A DNA stretch of 64,000 nucleotides, from the NCBI GenBank assembly GCA_963853835.1, contig OY970824.1, positions 70,628,372-70,692,371 of the forward strand, given 5' to 3'. The notes under the pieces were generated by a model that searched no databases, was not told the DNA's origin, and saw only the letters and a program-made list of their open reading frames with translations. This DNA is from Calendula officinalis (taxonomy: Eukaryota > Streptophyta > Magnoliopsida > Asterales > Asteraceae). How positions within the stretch are numbered: the stretch's first letter is position 1; each line of letters starts with the position of its first letter. Both the position numbers and the translations under genes were made by a program. This document shows positions 29,723 through 41,723 of this stretch, piece by piece.

Positions 29723-31497
29723 ACATACTAATTAAAGATGATGTTCGTCATTTATAATCGACCTCACACTTCAATCCCGTCTGTAAAATTACGCTTAGCT
29801 TAGCTTCCTATTTTGGTCACTTTCAAATCAAAGCTAGCATCAATTTACATAGACCTAAAGTTAAAGGTATTTGGACTATATAGCGGTATGTGGGTGGTCC
29901 CTTCAACCAAGCAGTTAGTGAGTTCTCATTCAGTTAATAATGGTCATGAAATCCAGAAAAGCTATCTGTGTCTAGATACTGAAAATTTGAAAAGTAAGTT
30001 TTACCCGTGAACGATATGCGAAAAGTGCAAGTTGTTAGTTATGTACAAATGATATACGAAACCATACGAAATAAGCATGCATACCCTACACCTAAATTTG
30101 TGCTACATGTGCCTCCAATTCTATGTCACGAGTGCCCTTAACATCCCTTTTTGCATTTTAACAATCACTCTGTAATTCCATGGACATTAGTGGCATCTCA
30201 TTATTACAAAACCTAAACATCTTAAATTTGGATATTACATTTTTAGTTTTATGTATTGGAGAATATAATAGCAAAAAAATTGAATACTTACTAAGTAACA
30301 TAAAAATATATGGTTTAAAAAATTCATCTTATCTTCGAATATGACTCGTTAAGACTTGACTATGATGTCATGTCATAATCCAAGGCTTTGACGTAAAGAT
30401 TGACGTATGTTAAGGTTCAACTTGACTCACATTTATCCATCATAACCTGTGTTTTTTAGGCGTATTAAAAGTACTTAGCTATATAGGAAAAAAGTATGGT
30501 TAGATATGCCCAAAGTGAAAAATAAATAAGTTATGAACTATATTATAAATTTATAATTATGTGTTTTTTCATATTTGTTTGTTTATTTATATATATAGTT
30601 ACAATTTATAATTTATATACAAAATTATCGTCTTACATCACGCATTATGTGTAGCACGGGGTAGCTCATGCAACACCTTAAAAATTCCCGAATAGTGTTA
30701 AAATAATGTTAAAAAACATTTGATATATTTTTTTAGTGTAAGTGATATCCCTAAGAAAAAAATGTGCAACCGATAACACCCCTAAATTTTTTCTAGCTTG
30801 AACCCAGGCTATGTTTAAAAATAGAAAATTATATATGCAGCCTAGTTAAGCAGTCTTAACTTGCTTAGGTGTTGTTTATTTTTTCAAAGCAAAAATATCT
30901 GCGGTATGCAGACTACATCTATCATGTATTGTAGTTTCTGAGATGGACCAAACGTCTGCACTATGCAAAACAAATGTTGTTTGTTTTGAACATCTACATA
31001 AACCAGGTTTAGGGGCAAAATTAAAGATAAAATTTAAGAACAACAAATAATAATTTACTGAATATGTGTTCTAAATTTACAAACATTAGCATCTTCTACA
31101 CTCGAAGTTTCTTTTTAAACATCTTTTATGAGGGGAGATGGCTGATGGAGAGGTGGTGGAGAGACGGAGAGGATCGAGAGAGGGGGCGACAGAGAAGAAG
31201 ACTAGGTGGGAGAAGAAGGCTTCACCGACGGGAGGGGGATATGGCCAGTGGATGGGGTGACGGAGAACGAAGCTTCACCGGCGGGAGGTGGGAGATGGTC
31301 AGGAGATGGGTTATGGGTTCTTTTAGTTTGGGGTTAGGGCTTTATGTTTTGGGGATCTGTGTGGAAAAGTTAATGCATAAGTCTTCATGAAGAAAATCTT
31401 AAGCAGCCAATATGATGTCTACGAGCTCCCGAAAACAAATATCTGCAGGAGCTATTATTCTGCACTAAGCTATGAAGATAAAAAACCCCACACATAC

Positions 31498-32135
31498 TGT
31501 TGGAACAAAATCACAGGTCAACTTAATACTGATGCTGCAGTTAGTACTGATCATAGTTACTACTGATGAATACTATGATTGTTACTGATGGGGCAGAAAC
31601 TTACTACTGATGAGTTGATACTGGTGAAGTCTATAACTTAGTTACTACTGATCAAGGCATATTGAAGATACTACTGATCAATAGTAGTTACTACTGACGA
31701 TGGTTTTGGACTTACTACTGGTCACCAGACTTACTACTGACGTTACATATTTACTACTGGTGATTAGTTTTACTACTGATACGCGTTTATGGAACATATC
31801 AAGTCCGAGATCTTCGCAGAGATAGTTATAGAATGTAATTCAATGTATATCTTTATAATTCGAATGTAAATCAAGTCCTAGAATAACTAGGGTAAATAGT
31901 TTAGCTTCAAGGACTATTATAAATAGTTCCTTACGAATTGTAAACGTACGTGTGTATTGTTAATCGATAATATACATTGAAGCTTTTTGTGAAACTGTGT
32001 TCTTAGTATTTTTGCTTATTGTTCTTACAGTTTATTGTTCTTAATATATTGATATAGTGTTGATCCGCTGCAACTTCTATTATCAATTAGATCTAAAGGT
32101 GTTTATTAACTCTTCATAGTTAATCGATCCTGACA
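31498..32135 (+). repeat. Copia-1 5' LTR
   Basis: It begins TGTTGG and ends TGACA. Nine TACTACTG motifs crowd the region 31556-31780, including a small stem (ACTACT.. AGTAGT, 31670-31688). AT-rich TTATAAATAGTTCC near 31918 is a likely TATA region. Confidence 0.95.
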
Positions 32136-32137
32136 AG

Positions 32138-32149
32138 TGGTATCAGAGC
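32138..32149 (+). other. Copia-1 primer-binding site
   Basis: TGGTATCAGAGC is complementary to the 3' end of plant initiator methionine tRNA and lies two bases after the 5' LTR. Confidence 0.93.
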
Positions 32150-32223
32150 TTATTGGTTCTAGATCTACTATTTGTTAAGAACAACAAAAAGTTTTAATCT
32201 TTAAAACACACACATTATTAATC

Positions 32224-33465
32224 ATGACTGATAATAATGAAAGCACTCAAGCCAACAAAATCCCTGTACTCACTCCCAATAACTTTGGGATGTGGAAGAA
32301 TCGTATTAAGCAATACATGCTTATTACTGATTATTCCATGTGGGAAGTTGTCATTGAAGGAAACAAAACTGGTCCTGGTCAAGCAAGCAGCTCTGCAACT
32401 GAAGCAGACAAACTTAAATGTGAGAAGGAGAAGAAAGACAAAGGAATCGAACTTAAAACTCTAAGCACTCTCCTACTGGCCATTCCTAACGACTATCAAC
32501 ATCTCTTTGTTGAGTATGATGATGCAAAGGTGCTGTGGCAAGCACTGGAGAAGAGATTCGTTGGCACTAAGAGCACCAAGAGAAACATGAAGTCTGTTCT
32601 CAAGCAAGACTTTGAAAACTTCAAAGGAAAGCCCAATGAGACACTCACTCAAGTGTTTGACAGATTCAACAAGCTAATTGGTGAACTTAACCAGGTTGGG
32701 GTTAAGATGGATCAAGAAGATGTCAACATGAAGTTCCTAAGGTCTCTTAGTGAAGAATGGGCCATGTATACAGTGATATACAGACAGAGAGATGCACTAG
32801 AAGAAAAGGAGTTAGATGAACTCTACAATGATCTCAGAGTATTTGAAACTGAGGTAAATCAAAAGAACCCTTCTATTTCTTCTAATAATGCTGCATTTGT
32901 ATCTAGTACAGGTCAAGGTCAAGAAACCTCCACAGGAAAGGCTGCAGATTCTGAAGATACTGCAAGAGAATCCTTTTTCACTAGTCATGTGCATACTGCA
33001 CTGATTAGTGATGATTTGGAACAATTGAATCCAGATGATCTTGAGGAGATGGATCTTAAATGGCAGATGGCTATGCTGAGCCTAAGAACCAAAAGGTTCT
33101 TAAAAAGGACTGGTAGGACAAGTCTCAACTACAACAAAGGTGACAAAGCTGGATTTGACAAAACTAAAGTCAAATGTTACAACTGTAACAACCTTGGTCA
33201 CTTTGCAAAAGAATGTCCTCAGCCAGGCAAAAGATCAAAATCAACTGCTCTTGTTTCACAACAAGGACAAGGCTATGACTGGAGCTTCCAAGCAGAAGAG
33301 CATGCTCAAAATCAAGCTCTCATGGCCTTTACTGACAGCAAATCTGAGGTAAAACCTAAACCTTGTACTTCTGAATGTATTAAAATTATTAAAAATTTAG
33401 AAAAAGAAAACACTAAATTAAATGAAGATTTAGCAAAAGCATTAAGAAGAAAATCATTAATTTGA
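32224..33465 (+). CDS. Copia-1 Gag (413-aa open part)
   Basis: This is the capsid/nucleocapsid protein of the element. A gag domain with WKNRIKQYMLI and the conserved region ending FVGTKSTKR is followed by a CCHC zinc knuckle, CYNCNNLGHFAKEC (about residues 319-332). The frame ends at a TGA at 33463-33465, just after a Lys/Glu/Asn-rich coiled-coil-like stretch. Related coding sequence continues in another frame downstream, so the native protein was longer. Confidence 0.85.
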   Translation: MTDNNESTQANKIPVLTPNNFGMWKNRIKQYMLITDYSMWEVVIEGNKTGPGQASSSATEADKLKCEKEKKDKGIELKTLSTLLLAIPNDYQHLFVEYDDAKVLWQALEKRFVGTKSTKRNMKSVLKQDFENFKGKPNETLTQVFDRFNKLIGELNQVGVKMDQEDVNMKFLRSLSEEWAMYTVIYRQRDALEEKELDELYNDLRVFETEVNQKNPSISSNNAAFVSSTGQGQETSTGKAADSEDTARESFFTSHVHTALISDDLEQLNPDDLEEMDLKWQMAMLSLRTKRFLKRTGRTSLNYNKGDKAGFDKTKVKCYNCNNLGHFAKECPQPGKRSKSTALVSQQGQGYDWSFQAEEHAQNQALMAFTDSKSEVKPKPCTSECIKIIKNLEKENTKLNEDLAKALRRKSLI

Positions 33466-34798
33466 TGGTGTGATTGCTGATCAAGAACATCAGATAAAGG
33501 TGTACCAGATGATTGATCAAAGGATAAAGGAAGAACTGCTCCAAGCTGTACATGAGAAAGAGTACTATGAATTAAAAAATAAAGAACTACAAGTAAATTA
33601 GAAGCATGTCAAATTGAAATTGAACAAAATAAATTAACAATTAAAAAATTTGAAAGAAGTACTAAAATTCTTGATGAACTAACTAACAATCAAACTACAG
33701 AAAAAGTTGTTCATGTGGTGGGATATCATGCTGTACCACCTCCATATAAATTCATTCCTCCACTCAAAAACAGTTCAGAAAGAATAATTAATGAATTAAA
33801 AAATGAAAATTAAACTGAATCTAATGCTGAAACATCTGAATCAAATGATTCTTCTGATGAAGATCAAACTACAGACTCAATTGAATTTATAATTTCTAAA
33901 ACTGAATCCACAAACTCAATTGACACAAGTTTTCACACAGCACAAAGTCCAAATGAATCTCCTATATATGATGCAGAAAATATACCAAAAATTTTAAAAA
34001 GGGGAAATCAAAGAAACAGGAATCAACTCTTAGAACAAAGAAAAACCATAAGGGCTAAGGATAATAAATTAAAATGTGTTATTTGCAATAAAGTAAATCA
34101 TTTAGCAAAGGATTGTCACTTCAATCCAATTAACTGTAAAGAGTTTAAAGAATTTAAAAATTTTAAAGAAAAAGCAAAAACACAAAAGTTAAAAGATACT
34201 AATGGTCCTTCAGTAGTAAATAAAAATAAAACTCCAATTGCTGAAACACCAAGATTTGGAAGAAGTGCATCAAGGTTTGTTCAAAATAGAAGAGTTGGAA
34301 GCCCAAAGAACATCAATTACTTCAAGAACAATGGAAAATCAAATCAAAATAAACAATATTTTAAATTTTCCAACACCAGTAAAAACTTTAACAATTTTAC
34401 TACTGGTGTTAACCCAAATTATAATGCTGTCTGGTACCAGTACAAAAACACTACTGGTAAAAACCCTAATTACAAGAACACTACTGCTACTAAACCAACA
34501 TTCAAACATACTACTGGTGTCCACCCTAAAAACACTACTGGTCATTCTAAACATGGTAAGTACCCAAATACTACTGGTCCATCAGTAGTAAAGTATTCAA
34601 AGGCTAAAATTCATAGGTATAGACCAAGATCAGTAGTGAACTCAGACACCAGTACCAAGTCTCAAAGAGCAGTAGTAAAACAGAACACCAGTACTAAAAA
34701 GGTATGGGTACCAAAAATGTTTAAGGTTAACTGTTCTAAATCTGATTTCTCAAAGGATGAACCCAAGACATATAAAGCTTGGGTTCCCAAACTTAACT
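33466..34798 (+). pseudogene. Copia-1 Gag C-terminal extension, disrupted
   Basis: Frame-shifted and stop-interrupted coding remnants run from the first Gag stop to TGA near 34798. A second, incomplete zinc-knuckle-like segment, CVICNKVNHLAKDCH, lies near 34076-34120. A long Asn/Thr/Lys-rich stretch follows (34370-34720), with Thr-Thr-Gly repeats encoded by ACTACTGGT and Ser-Val-Val encoded by TCAGTAGTA. Protease follows. Confidence 0.7.
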
Positions 34799-34814
34799 GA
34801 TTATTTACTCACTT

Positions 34815-37800
34815 GTGCAGAGCATTCAGATCCCTGAAGAAGGTAGAACATGGCATATTGATAGTGGATGCTCAAGGCACATGACTGGAAATCTGCAAAT
34901 TCTTAAAGATTTCAAGTTATTTGATGGAGGATATGTGGCCTTTGGTGAGAACCCAAAGGGAGGTAAGATTACAGGTAAAGGTACTGTTTCTAATGGCAAA
35001 ATTACCTTTGATGATGTATTTTATGTAGCTGAACTAAATACAATCTAGTCAGTGTGTCTCAAGTTTGTGATAAAAAGAACAAAATTCTTTTCACAGACAT
35101 TGAGTGCATCATTCTTTCTCCTGACTTTATTTTAGATGAAAAATATGTTGTTTTAAGAACTCCAAGGAGAAACAATGTGTATTGCCTGGATATAGGGGGA
35201 GAACTCATTTCTTCAAATGAGGTCAACTGTTTTATATCCAAGGCAAACACCACTGAATCAGAACTATGGCATAGAAGGATGTGTCACACTAATTTCAAAA
35301 ACATGAACAATTTAGTAAAAAGAAATTTGATCATTGGACTACCTCAAAAACAATTCATGTGTGATCATCATTGTGTTGCATGCCTAAAAGGTAAACAACA
35401 CAAGACTTCTCATAAGTCCAAATCTGTGAACTCTATTTCTGTTCCTTTACAACTCTTACATATGGACCTATTTGGACCTACAAATGTAATGAGTATTGGA
35501 AAGAAACAATATTGTCTTGTTATTACTGATGACTTTTCCAGATATACATGAGTTTTCTTTCTCAGGACAAAAGACGAAACAAGTGAACTCATCAAGAAAT
35601 TAATTGTTAAACTGGAGAACACATCTGATCAAAAAGTTAAAGCCATAAGATGTGATAATGGCACAGAATTTAAAAATGCTAATTTAATTAACTTTTGTGA
35701 TCTTAAAGGTATTGACAGGCAATACAGCTCACCCAGAACTCCTCAACAAAATGGTGTAGCTGAAAGAAGAAATAGAACCATCATAGAAGCAACAAGATCA
35801 ATGTTAGCAGATTCAAAGTTACCAATCACTTTTTGGGCTGAAGCTGTTAATACTGCCTGTTATGTTCAAAATAGAGTATTAATAGTGAAGCCACACTATA
35901 AAACACCATATGAACTTTTTAATAAAAGAAAACCTTCTATAAGTTTTTTAAAATCATTTTGTTGTCCTTGTACTATTCTGATTACAAGAGAACAAATTGG
36001 TAAGTTTGACTGCAAAGCTGATGATGGAATCTTTGTGGGATACTCTACTCAAAGCAAATCATACAGAGTGTTCAACAAAAGACTAAGGATAATTGAAGAA
36101 AGCATCAATGTATCCTTTAATGAAAATGTTCCTAATGAACAAGGAAATGGTCCAGATTGGCTATTTAACATAGACAATCTAACCAAATCCTTTAATTCTA
36201 ACATAGATTTAAATGCATGTGATTCAAATTGTCACACTCAAAAGGAAGGAACATCATCTGTTAATACTGGTCAGGAAAAAATGAGATACATAGTAATTGA
36301 TACTGCTCCCACAGTTAATACTGAGGACAGTAATAACTCAAATTCTGAAACCAGTAGTAACTCTGAGAATGAGGACAGTAGTAATTCAAATACTACCGGT
36401 ACCAGTAATAGTACTCAAAACACTACTGGTCCTAGCAATAACCTAGATTCTCAAGATACTACTGATCTCAGTAACAACAACAATACTACTGATCTCAATG
36501 AAGACAATAGCAGTAGTAACCCTGACCAAGATGATGATGAACCAAACATCAATGACAATGAAGGATCTCTAGAGGAGCAACTCCCTGAGACAAATGAGTC
36601 CAACCTTGAAAATCAACTAGTGGTTGATAGAGCTACAACAACAAGGACTCAGAAGAACCATCCATTAGACCTTGTTCTAAGTGATGTTAACTCACCACTG
36701 CAAACAAGAAGCAAATTAAACAAAAGCTTAACTGCAAACATGTGCAATATAAGTCTAATTGCTAATGAATGTATGTTTGAATGCTTTCTGTCTCAGGATG
36801 AACCAAAGAAGATTCAAGAAGCAATGAAGGACTCAAACTGGACTGAGGCAATGCAAGAAGAACTCCTTCAATTCAAGTTACAAGCTGTCTGGACACTTGT
36901 ACCTCTACCCAAAGGAAAAAGAGCCATTGGAACAAGATGGATCTTTAGAAACAAGAAAGATGAAAGAGGTATAGTGATCAAAAACAAAGCCAGACTTGTA
37001 GCCCAAGGATACACTCAAGAAGAAGGAATAGACTATGATGAAGTATATGCTCCTGTTGCTAGAATTAAAGCAATAAGAATATTCCTAGCATATGCTTCAT
37101 TCAAAAAATTCAAAGTCTATCAAATGGATGTAAAGAGTGCATTCCTATATGGGAAGATTGAAGAAGAGGTCTATGTTTGCCAACCTCCAGGATTTGAAGA
37201 TCCAAAATATGGTGATTATGTGTTCAAATTAGATAAAGCTCTGTATGGCCTACATCAGGCACCAAGAGCATGGTATGATACATTATCATCATATCTATTA
37301 AAGAATAATTTTAAAAGAGGAGCCATTGACAGAACTTTGTTTACAAAGAAAGTCAAATATGATATACTACTGGTACAAATCTATGTAGATGATATCATCT
37401 TTGGTTCAACCAATGATTTGTTATGCAAAGAATTTGAAGAACTGATGCAAATCAAATTCAAGATGAGCTCTATGGGTCCAATGAACTTCTTCCTTGGACT
37501 CCAGGTCAGTCAAAGAACAGATGGTATTTTGATAAACCAATCAAAATATGTCAAAGACATCTTGGAGAAGTTTGATTTGAAAGACTGCAAGAGTGCAAGT
37601 ACACCAATGGAAACACACAAACACCTACATCCAGATGTTGAGGGGGAGGATGTAGATGAACACTTATATAGATCAATGATAGTCTCTTTGATGTACTTAA
37701 CTGCATCAAGACCTGACATTATGTATAGTGTTTGTGTGTGTGCAAGATATCAAGCAAGACCTAAAGAACTACACTTGCAGGCTGTCAAAAGAATATTCAG

Positions 37801-38326
37801 ATACTTGAAAGGCAAACCATCACTTGGTCTATGGTATCCACATGATTCACCCTTTGAACTCATAGCCTACACAGATAGTGACTATGGAGGTGAATGTCAA
37901 GATAGAAAGTCCACTACTGGTGGATGTCAATTCTTTGGATCAATACTGGTGTCATGGCAATGTAAGAAGCAAACAAATGTATCAACATCAACTGCTGAAG
38001 CAGAGTATGTAGCTGCATCTGCTTGTTGTGCTCAAGTACTCTGGATTCAAAACCAGCTTCTAGACTTTGGTATCTCTATCCTTAAAACTCCTATTTTTAT
38101 TGATAATCAAAGTGCTATTAGTATTGTGAACAATCCAGTAAAACACTCTAAAACTAAACACATTGAAATAAGATTTCATTTTATAAGAGACTGCAATGAA
38201 AAGAAATTAATCAAAGTAGTTAAAATTCATACTGATGATCAATTAGCAGATCTTTTTACAAAAGCATTTGATGTAGGAAGATTCAACTTCTTGGTTAGCA
38301 GGATTGGAATGATTTTGATAAATTAA
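34815..38326 (+). pseudogene. Copia-1 Pol: protease, integrase, RT, RNase H, disrupted
   Basis: Protease HIDSGCSRHMTG lies near 34855-34890. A frameshift near 35040 and a TGA in place of a conserved Trp codon (35549-35551, within integrase) break the frame. Integrase shows the H..C..C zinc region (WHRRMCH .. CVAC) and SPRTPQQNGVAERRNR. From 35801 a frame of 841 aa remains open and covers the integrase end, a Ser/Asn/Thr-rich linker, RT with QMDVKSAFLYG and YVDDIIFGS (near 37380), and RNase H with YTDSDYGG (near 37868) and STAEAEY. It ends at TAA 38324-38326. Confidence 0.9.
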
Positions 38327-38885
38327 AATCTCACTTAAAATCATGTGTAAAGTTTTGATGTAAAAAGTTATTTATTTATTTAAGTGTTTTACTACTGGTA
38401 GATCTCTATTACTGGTGTGTAGGAATGTGCACAAAATACTACTGGTAGGTCAATACCACTGGTGTGTATTAGGTTTACATAAATACTACTGGTAAGTCAG
38501 TACTACTGGTATTCACATATACTACTGGTCTTGTGTGTTGGTGGTTACTACTGATGTCTATAGTTACTACTGATGTCAAAATCCTTAGTTACTACTGATG
38601 TTCGTAGATACTACTGACGTTCTCTTACTGGTATCAAATTTACTATTGGTCTTTCAGAATCAAAATTACCAAACTAACCCCCGTGAAAATAACCGTTATG
38701 TTATGATTCGAAGGGCGATTTAGTCTTTTTGCAGGTTAAATCGAAAGATATAAAAGGCGGCAGTCGATTAATTTAGCATTATCTTTACTTCGATTTACTA
38801 AATCCTCTCGATAAACCCTAGCTTACGATCAAAAAACCCTGCACCAGTAACAAAATTCTTACGTGTTTCTCTCAAATCAACAACA
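38327..38885 (+). repeat. Copia-1 Pol-ORF3 spacer packed with TACTACTGRT motifs
   Basis: This is noncoding sequence between Pol and the third ORF. Nine TACTACTG copies plus variants (TTACTGGT, TACCACTGGT, TACTATTGGT) occur between 38390 and 38650, all on the plus strand, like those in the LTRs. The rest is an AT-rich leader containing ACCCTAGCTTACG shortly before the ORF3 start. Confidence 0.85.
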
Positions 38886-41723
38886 ATGGCAACTCTACAA
38901 TCTCTCAATATTAAAACAGATCTCAAATATTCAGAGTTCCATAATATGTGTGCGTTTCTACGCAATCCAGACGGAACAAAAGATTTTCGTCCGATAGTCA
39001 ATTTCTTGAAAAATTCTTATATAAAGTTTGCTTTAACTGTCAAACCAAAAGCATACCAACAACACTTGGTGGATTTCTGGACCAATGCTGAAAGAACAGA
39101 AGGTGCAACTGTACCTATGATAAAATCATCGGTGGATGGCAAGACGATCACAATCACTGAGCAATCAATTCGACACCATCTACAACTACATGATGATGCA
39201 GGTATGTTTACACTTCCTAAGGAATTCATTGCTGAAATTTTAAATAAAATGGGTTATGAGGGAAGACTTAACATAGTAACTTTCCAAAAAGGTCTTTTCT
39301 CCCCACAATAGAAATTTCTGGTACATACTATTCAGCATTGCATTTCTCCTAAACGAAGTACTTGGAATGAGTTTAATAAGGCAATAGCCTCTGCTGTTGT
39401 CTGTTTATGCACAGACCAAGTATTTAATTTTTCATATATGATTTTTGAAGGTATGTTGGGAAATCTTAGTTCCTCAAAATTTTTAATGTATCCCAGATTT
39501 CTTCAACATATTATAAACTGGGAATTGCAAAACTTGTCAACTCCCAAAAACATTTTTATCATTCCTGAGTTGAACAAGAAAGTTTTCTCAAATATGAAAA
39601 AACAATTTAAATTTTCGGGCAAGGAAACCCTTTTGTTTCCTAATATGATCAAAGATCAACCACAACTTGGAGAGGGTTCAATCATAGATACAACCCAAAT
39701 TGAACCTCAAACCACTCCATCACCCCCAAATGCAGCCCAAACACCACCCCAAACAGTCACTCAATCACCCACACATATAGAAGTCCTGAATGTGTCCCTG
39801 GAACTTGAAATAAATCCTCAGAGTGCTACTCTTCACTCTGTGGAAGACCTACCAAATTTAACCAAAAATATTTCCACAATTTATAAAAGGAAGAAAACTT
39901 CCTTCAAGGACACCAGGGGACAAATTGAGTCAAACCCCAGGCTCCAAGAGTTGTCCTCCAAGGAGGAGAGAGGACATGAGGCGAGGGCTTTCACTACTGA
40001 TGCCCCAAAGGTGGGTGCACAGGACAGTGGAAACATAACTAAGACCCAGACCTCGGCAACTTTAAGTGATGACTCATTTGAGGAATTACTTAAAGGACCC
40101 CGGTGCCAAGAAACCACAAGGGGGGGCACTTCTGCTTCTTCTAGGAAGAAGAGGGTGTCTAAAAAACCCAATGAATCACCAAGAAGTGATGAGGGTAGAT
40201 CTATGGATTTGATGGAAAGGATGGAAAACCTTAAAGCCAATGTACCAGTCAGTAAGCCCGATGATCTTGCTAGATGGAGTGAGGGCAGTATTAAAACCAA
40301 ACAATTGACGGATAAAGTGGATTCTCTTGAATCCATTGTACAAGATTGTCTTAAGTATCTTACAAACCAAGGAAAAACAATGACTGCAATGAAAAGGCAC
40401 ATGAACACCATCAACAAAAGAATGAGATTCTATGAGCACAGGCTTCATCAACAAACTAAAATCATAAGGAAATTGAAGAAGAAGCTTGATGATAGTGAGG
40501 CTCCTCCAGTTGAGCTCACTAAGGGGGAGAAGGATAATATTCAAACAATGATTGATGAATCAATTGCATCAGCAGCATCCTCTCTATTAAATCTAAAAGA
40601 AACAAATATTGATGAAAGCCCAGAAAAGATGGTTGTTGATGATGAGCCAATGACTACTGCTCCCATGGAAGAACAAGCCGAAAAAGAAGTATCAGTAGTA
40701 ACTCCTACTACTGATATCATAGCAGTAGTAAATGAAGAAGATGAAATAACTGCACCAAATACTACTGATGCCCTATCAGTAGTAATTCCTGAAGTCACAC
40801 CAGTAGTAACTACCTTGGTTACTACTGAAGAGGAAGAACTACAACTCCCAGAGTTAATTGAAAGGGAAAGACATGTCATTATCTCCAAACCACCAACTCC
40901 TAATCAACCACTTATCATACCTGACATTGATGATAATGTGAATTGGTTTGAGGTAGATGAATGTGCACTTCCTCCACACCCTAAAATTTTATCAGAAGAT
41001 CAACTACACTTATTTTATCCAAAACTTCTGATTCTGGGTGTACCTGATATGAAATACACTCCACCTCCACCATCTGCTTGTATTGGAAAAGGAAAGGAAA
41101 TATATGATGATGATTATCCAAACAGAGCATTAGGTCACCAAATGGTGAACAAAATTAATCATGTCAGATCTGAAAAACAGTCCAGATGGAGGGTAAAACA
41201 CAAGAGATACTTGGAGAAAGTGGCCAAGTATCAAGCTCTTGAACAAAAGAAGGCTCAAAGTGAAATTCCTGTTCAAGTACCTGTTCAAATAGAAGATGCT
41301 CAGATAGAAGCTCAAAAAGCAGAATTCAAGAGACTTAGAAAAGTTGAAGAAGAACATATTAATTGTCTTGAAGATCTGGTATCTGAATGCAAGAGAACTA
41401 AAAGTGAATTAACTGATGATGTATTTGAACAGAAGACCAATATGATTGATTATTTGAAAACAAAAGGGCATAGTGCAAAGTCATTGGGCATAATGAAGAT
41501 GATGACAATTATTGAAAAATATTGTGCTGCCAAGAAGAAGGATTTGGCTGAACAAGAAGAAAAAGAAGCAAAGAAATCTAAAGCCCTAATTCCAATCAGT
41601 CCAACATTAATCATAGCTGATAGTGTATCAACTACTGGATCAAAATCACAGGTCAACTTAATACTGATGCTGCAGTTAGTACTGATCATAGTTACTACTG
41701 ATGAATACTATGATTGTTACTGA
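38886..41723 (+). pseudogene. Copia-1 third (env-position) ORF, one nonsense codon
   Basis: It starts MATLQSLNIK at 38886. A TAG at 39309-39311, where the family has Trp, interrupts an otherwise continuous frame that resumes and runs to 41723. The N-terminal about 240 residues form a conserved globular region (YSEFHNMCAFLRNP, FALTVKPKAYQQHLVDFW, FLMYPRFLQHIINWEL). The rest is Pro/Ser/Thr-rich and then Lys/Glu coiled-coil-like (KKKLDDSEA, near 40490). No signal peptide and no obvious transmembrane segment is seen, so envelope function is unsupported. Homologues in daisy-family genomes are often labelled 'synaptobrevin, longin-like', a label I consider unproven. The frame runs about 90 bases into the 3' LTR. 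Confidence 0.8.

Larger units (their letters stand above)
24068..30867. other. Intergenic, repeat-bearing, no host gene recognised
   Basis: This begins with the Cpn60-beta 3' UTR and holds a Tourist-like MITE, a short MITE copy, two SINEs and a poly-T tract, each listed separately. The remaining sequence is AT-rich without a recognisable exon. Short ORFs near 27655, 28076, 28349, 28784 and 29813 show no family signature. Confidence 0.5.

Noticed and set aside
31064..31390. 108-aa Arg/Gly-rich ORF
   Set aside because: Composition-driven frame over a GGAGAGG-rich part of the interrupted MITE, with no domain.
40176..40888. Minus-strand ORFs of 115-178 aa across Copia-1 ORF3
   Set aside because: They are antisense shadows of the codon-biased ORF3 and show no protein family.
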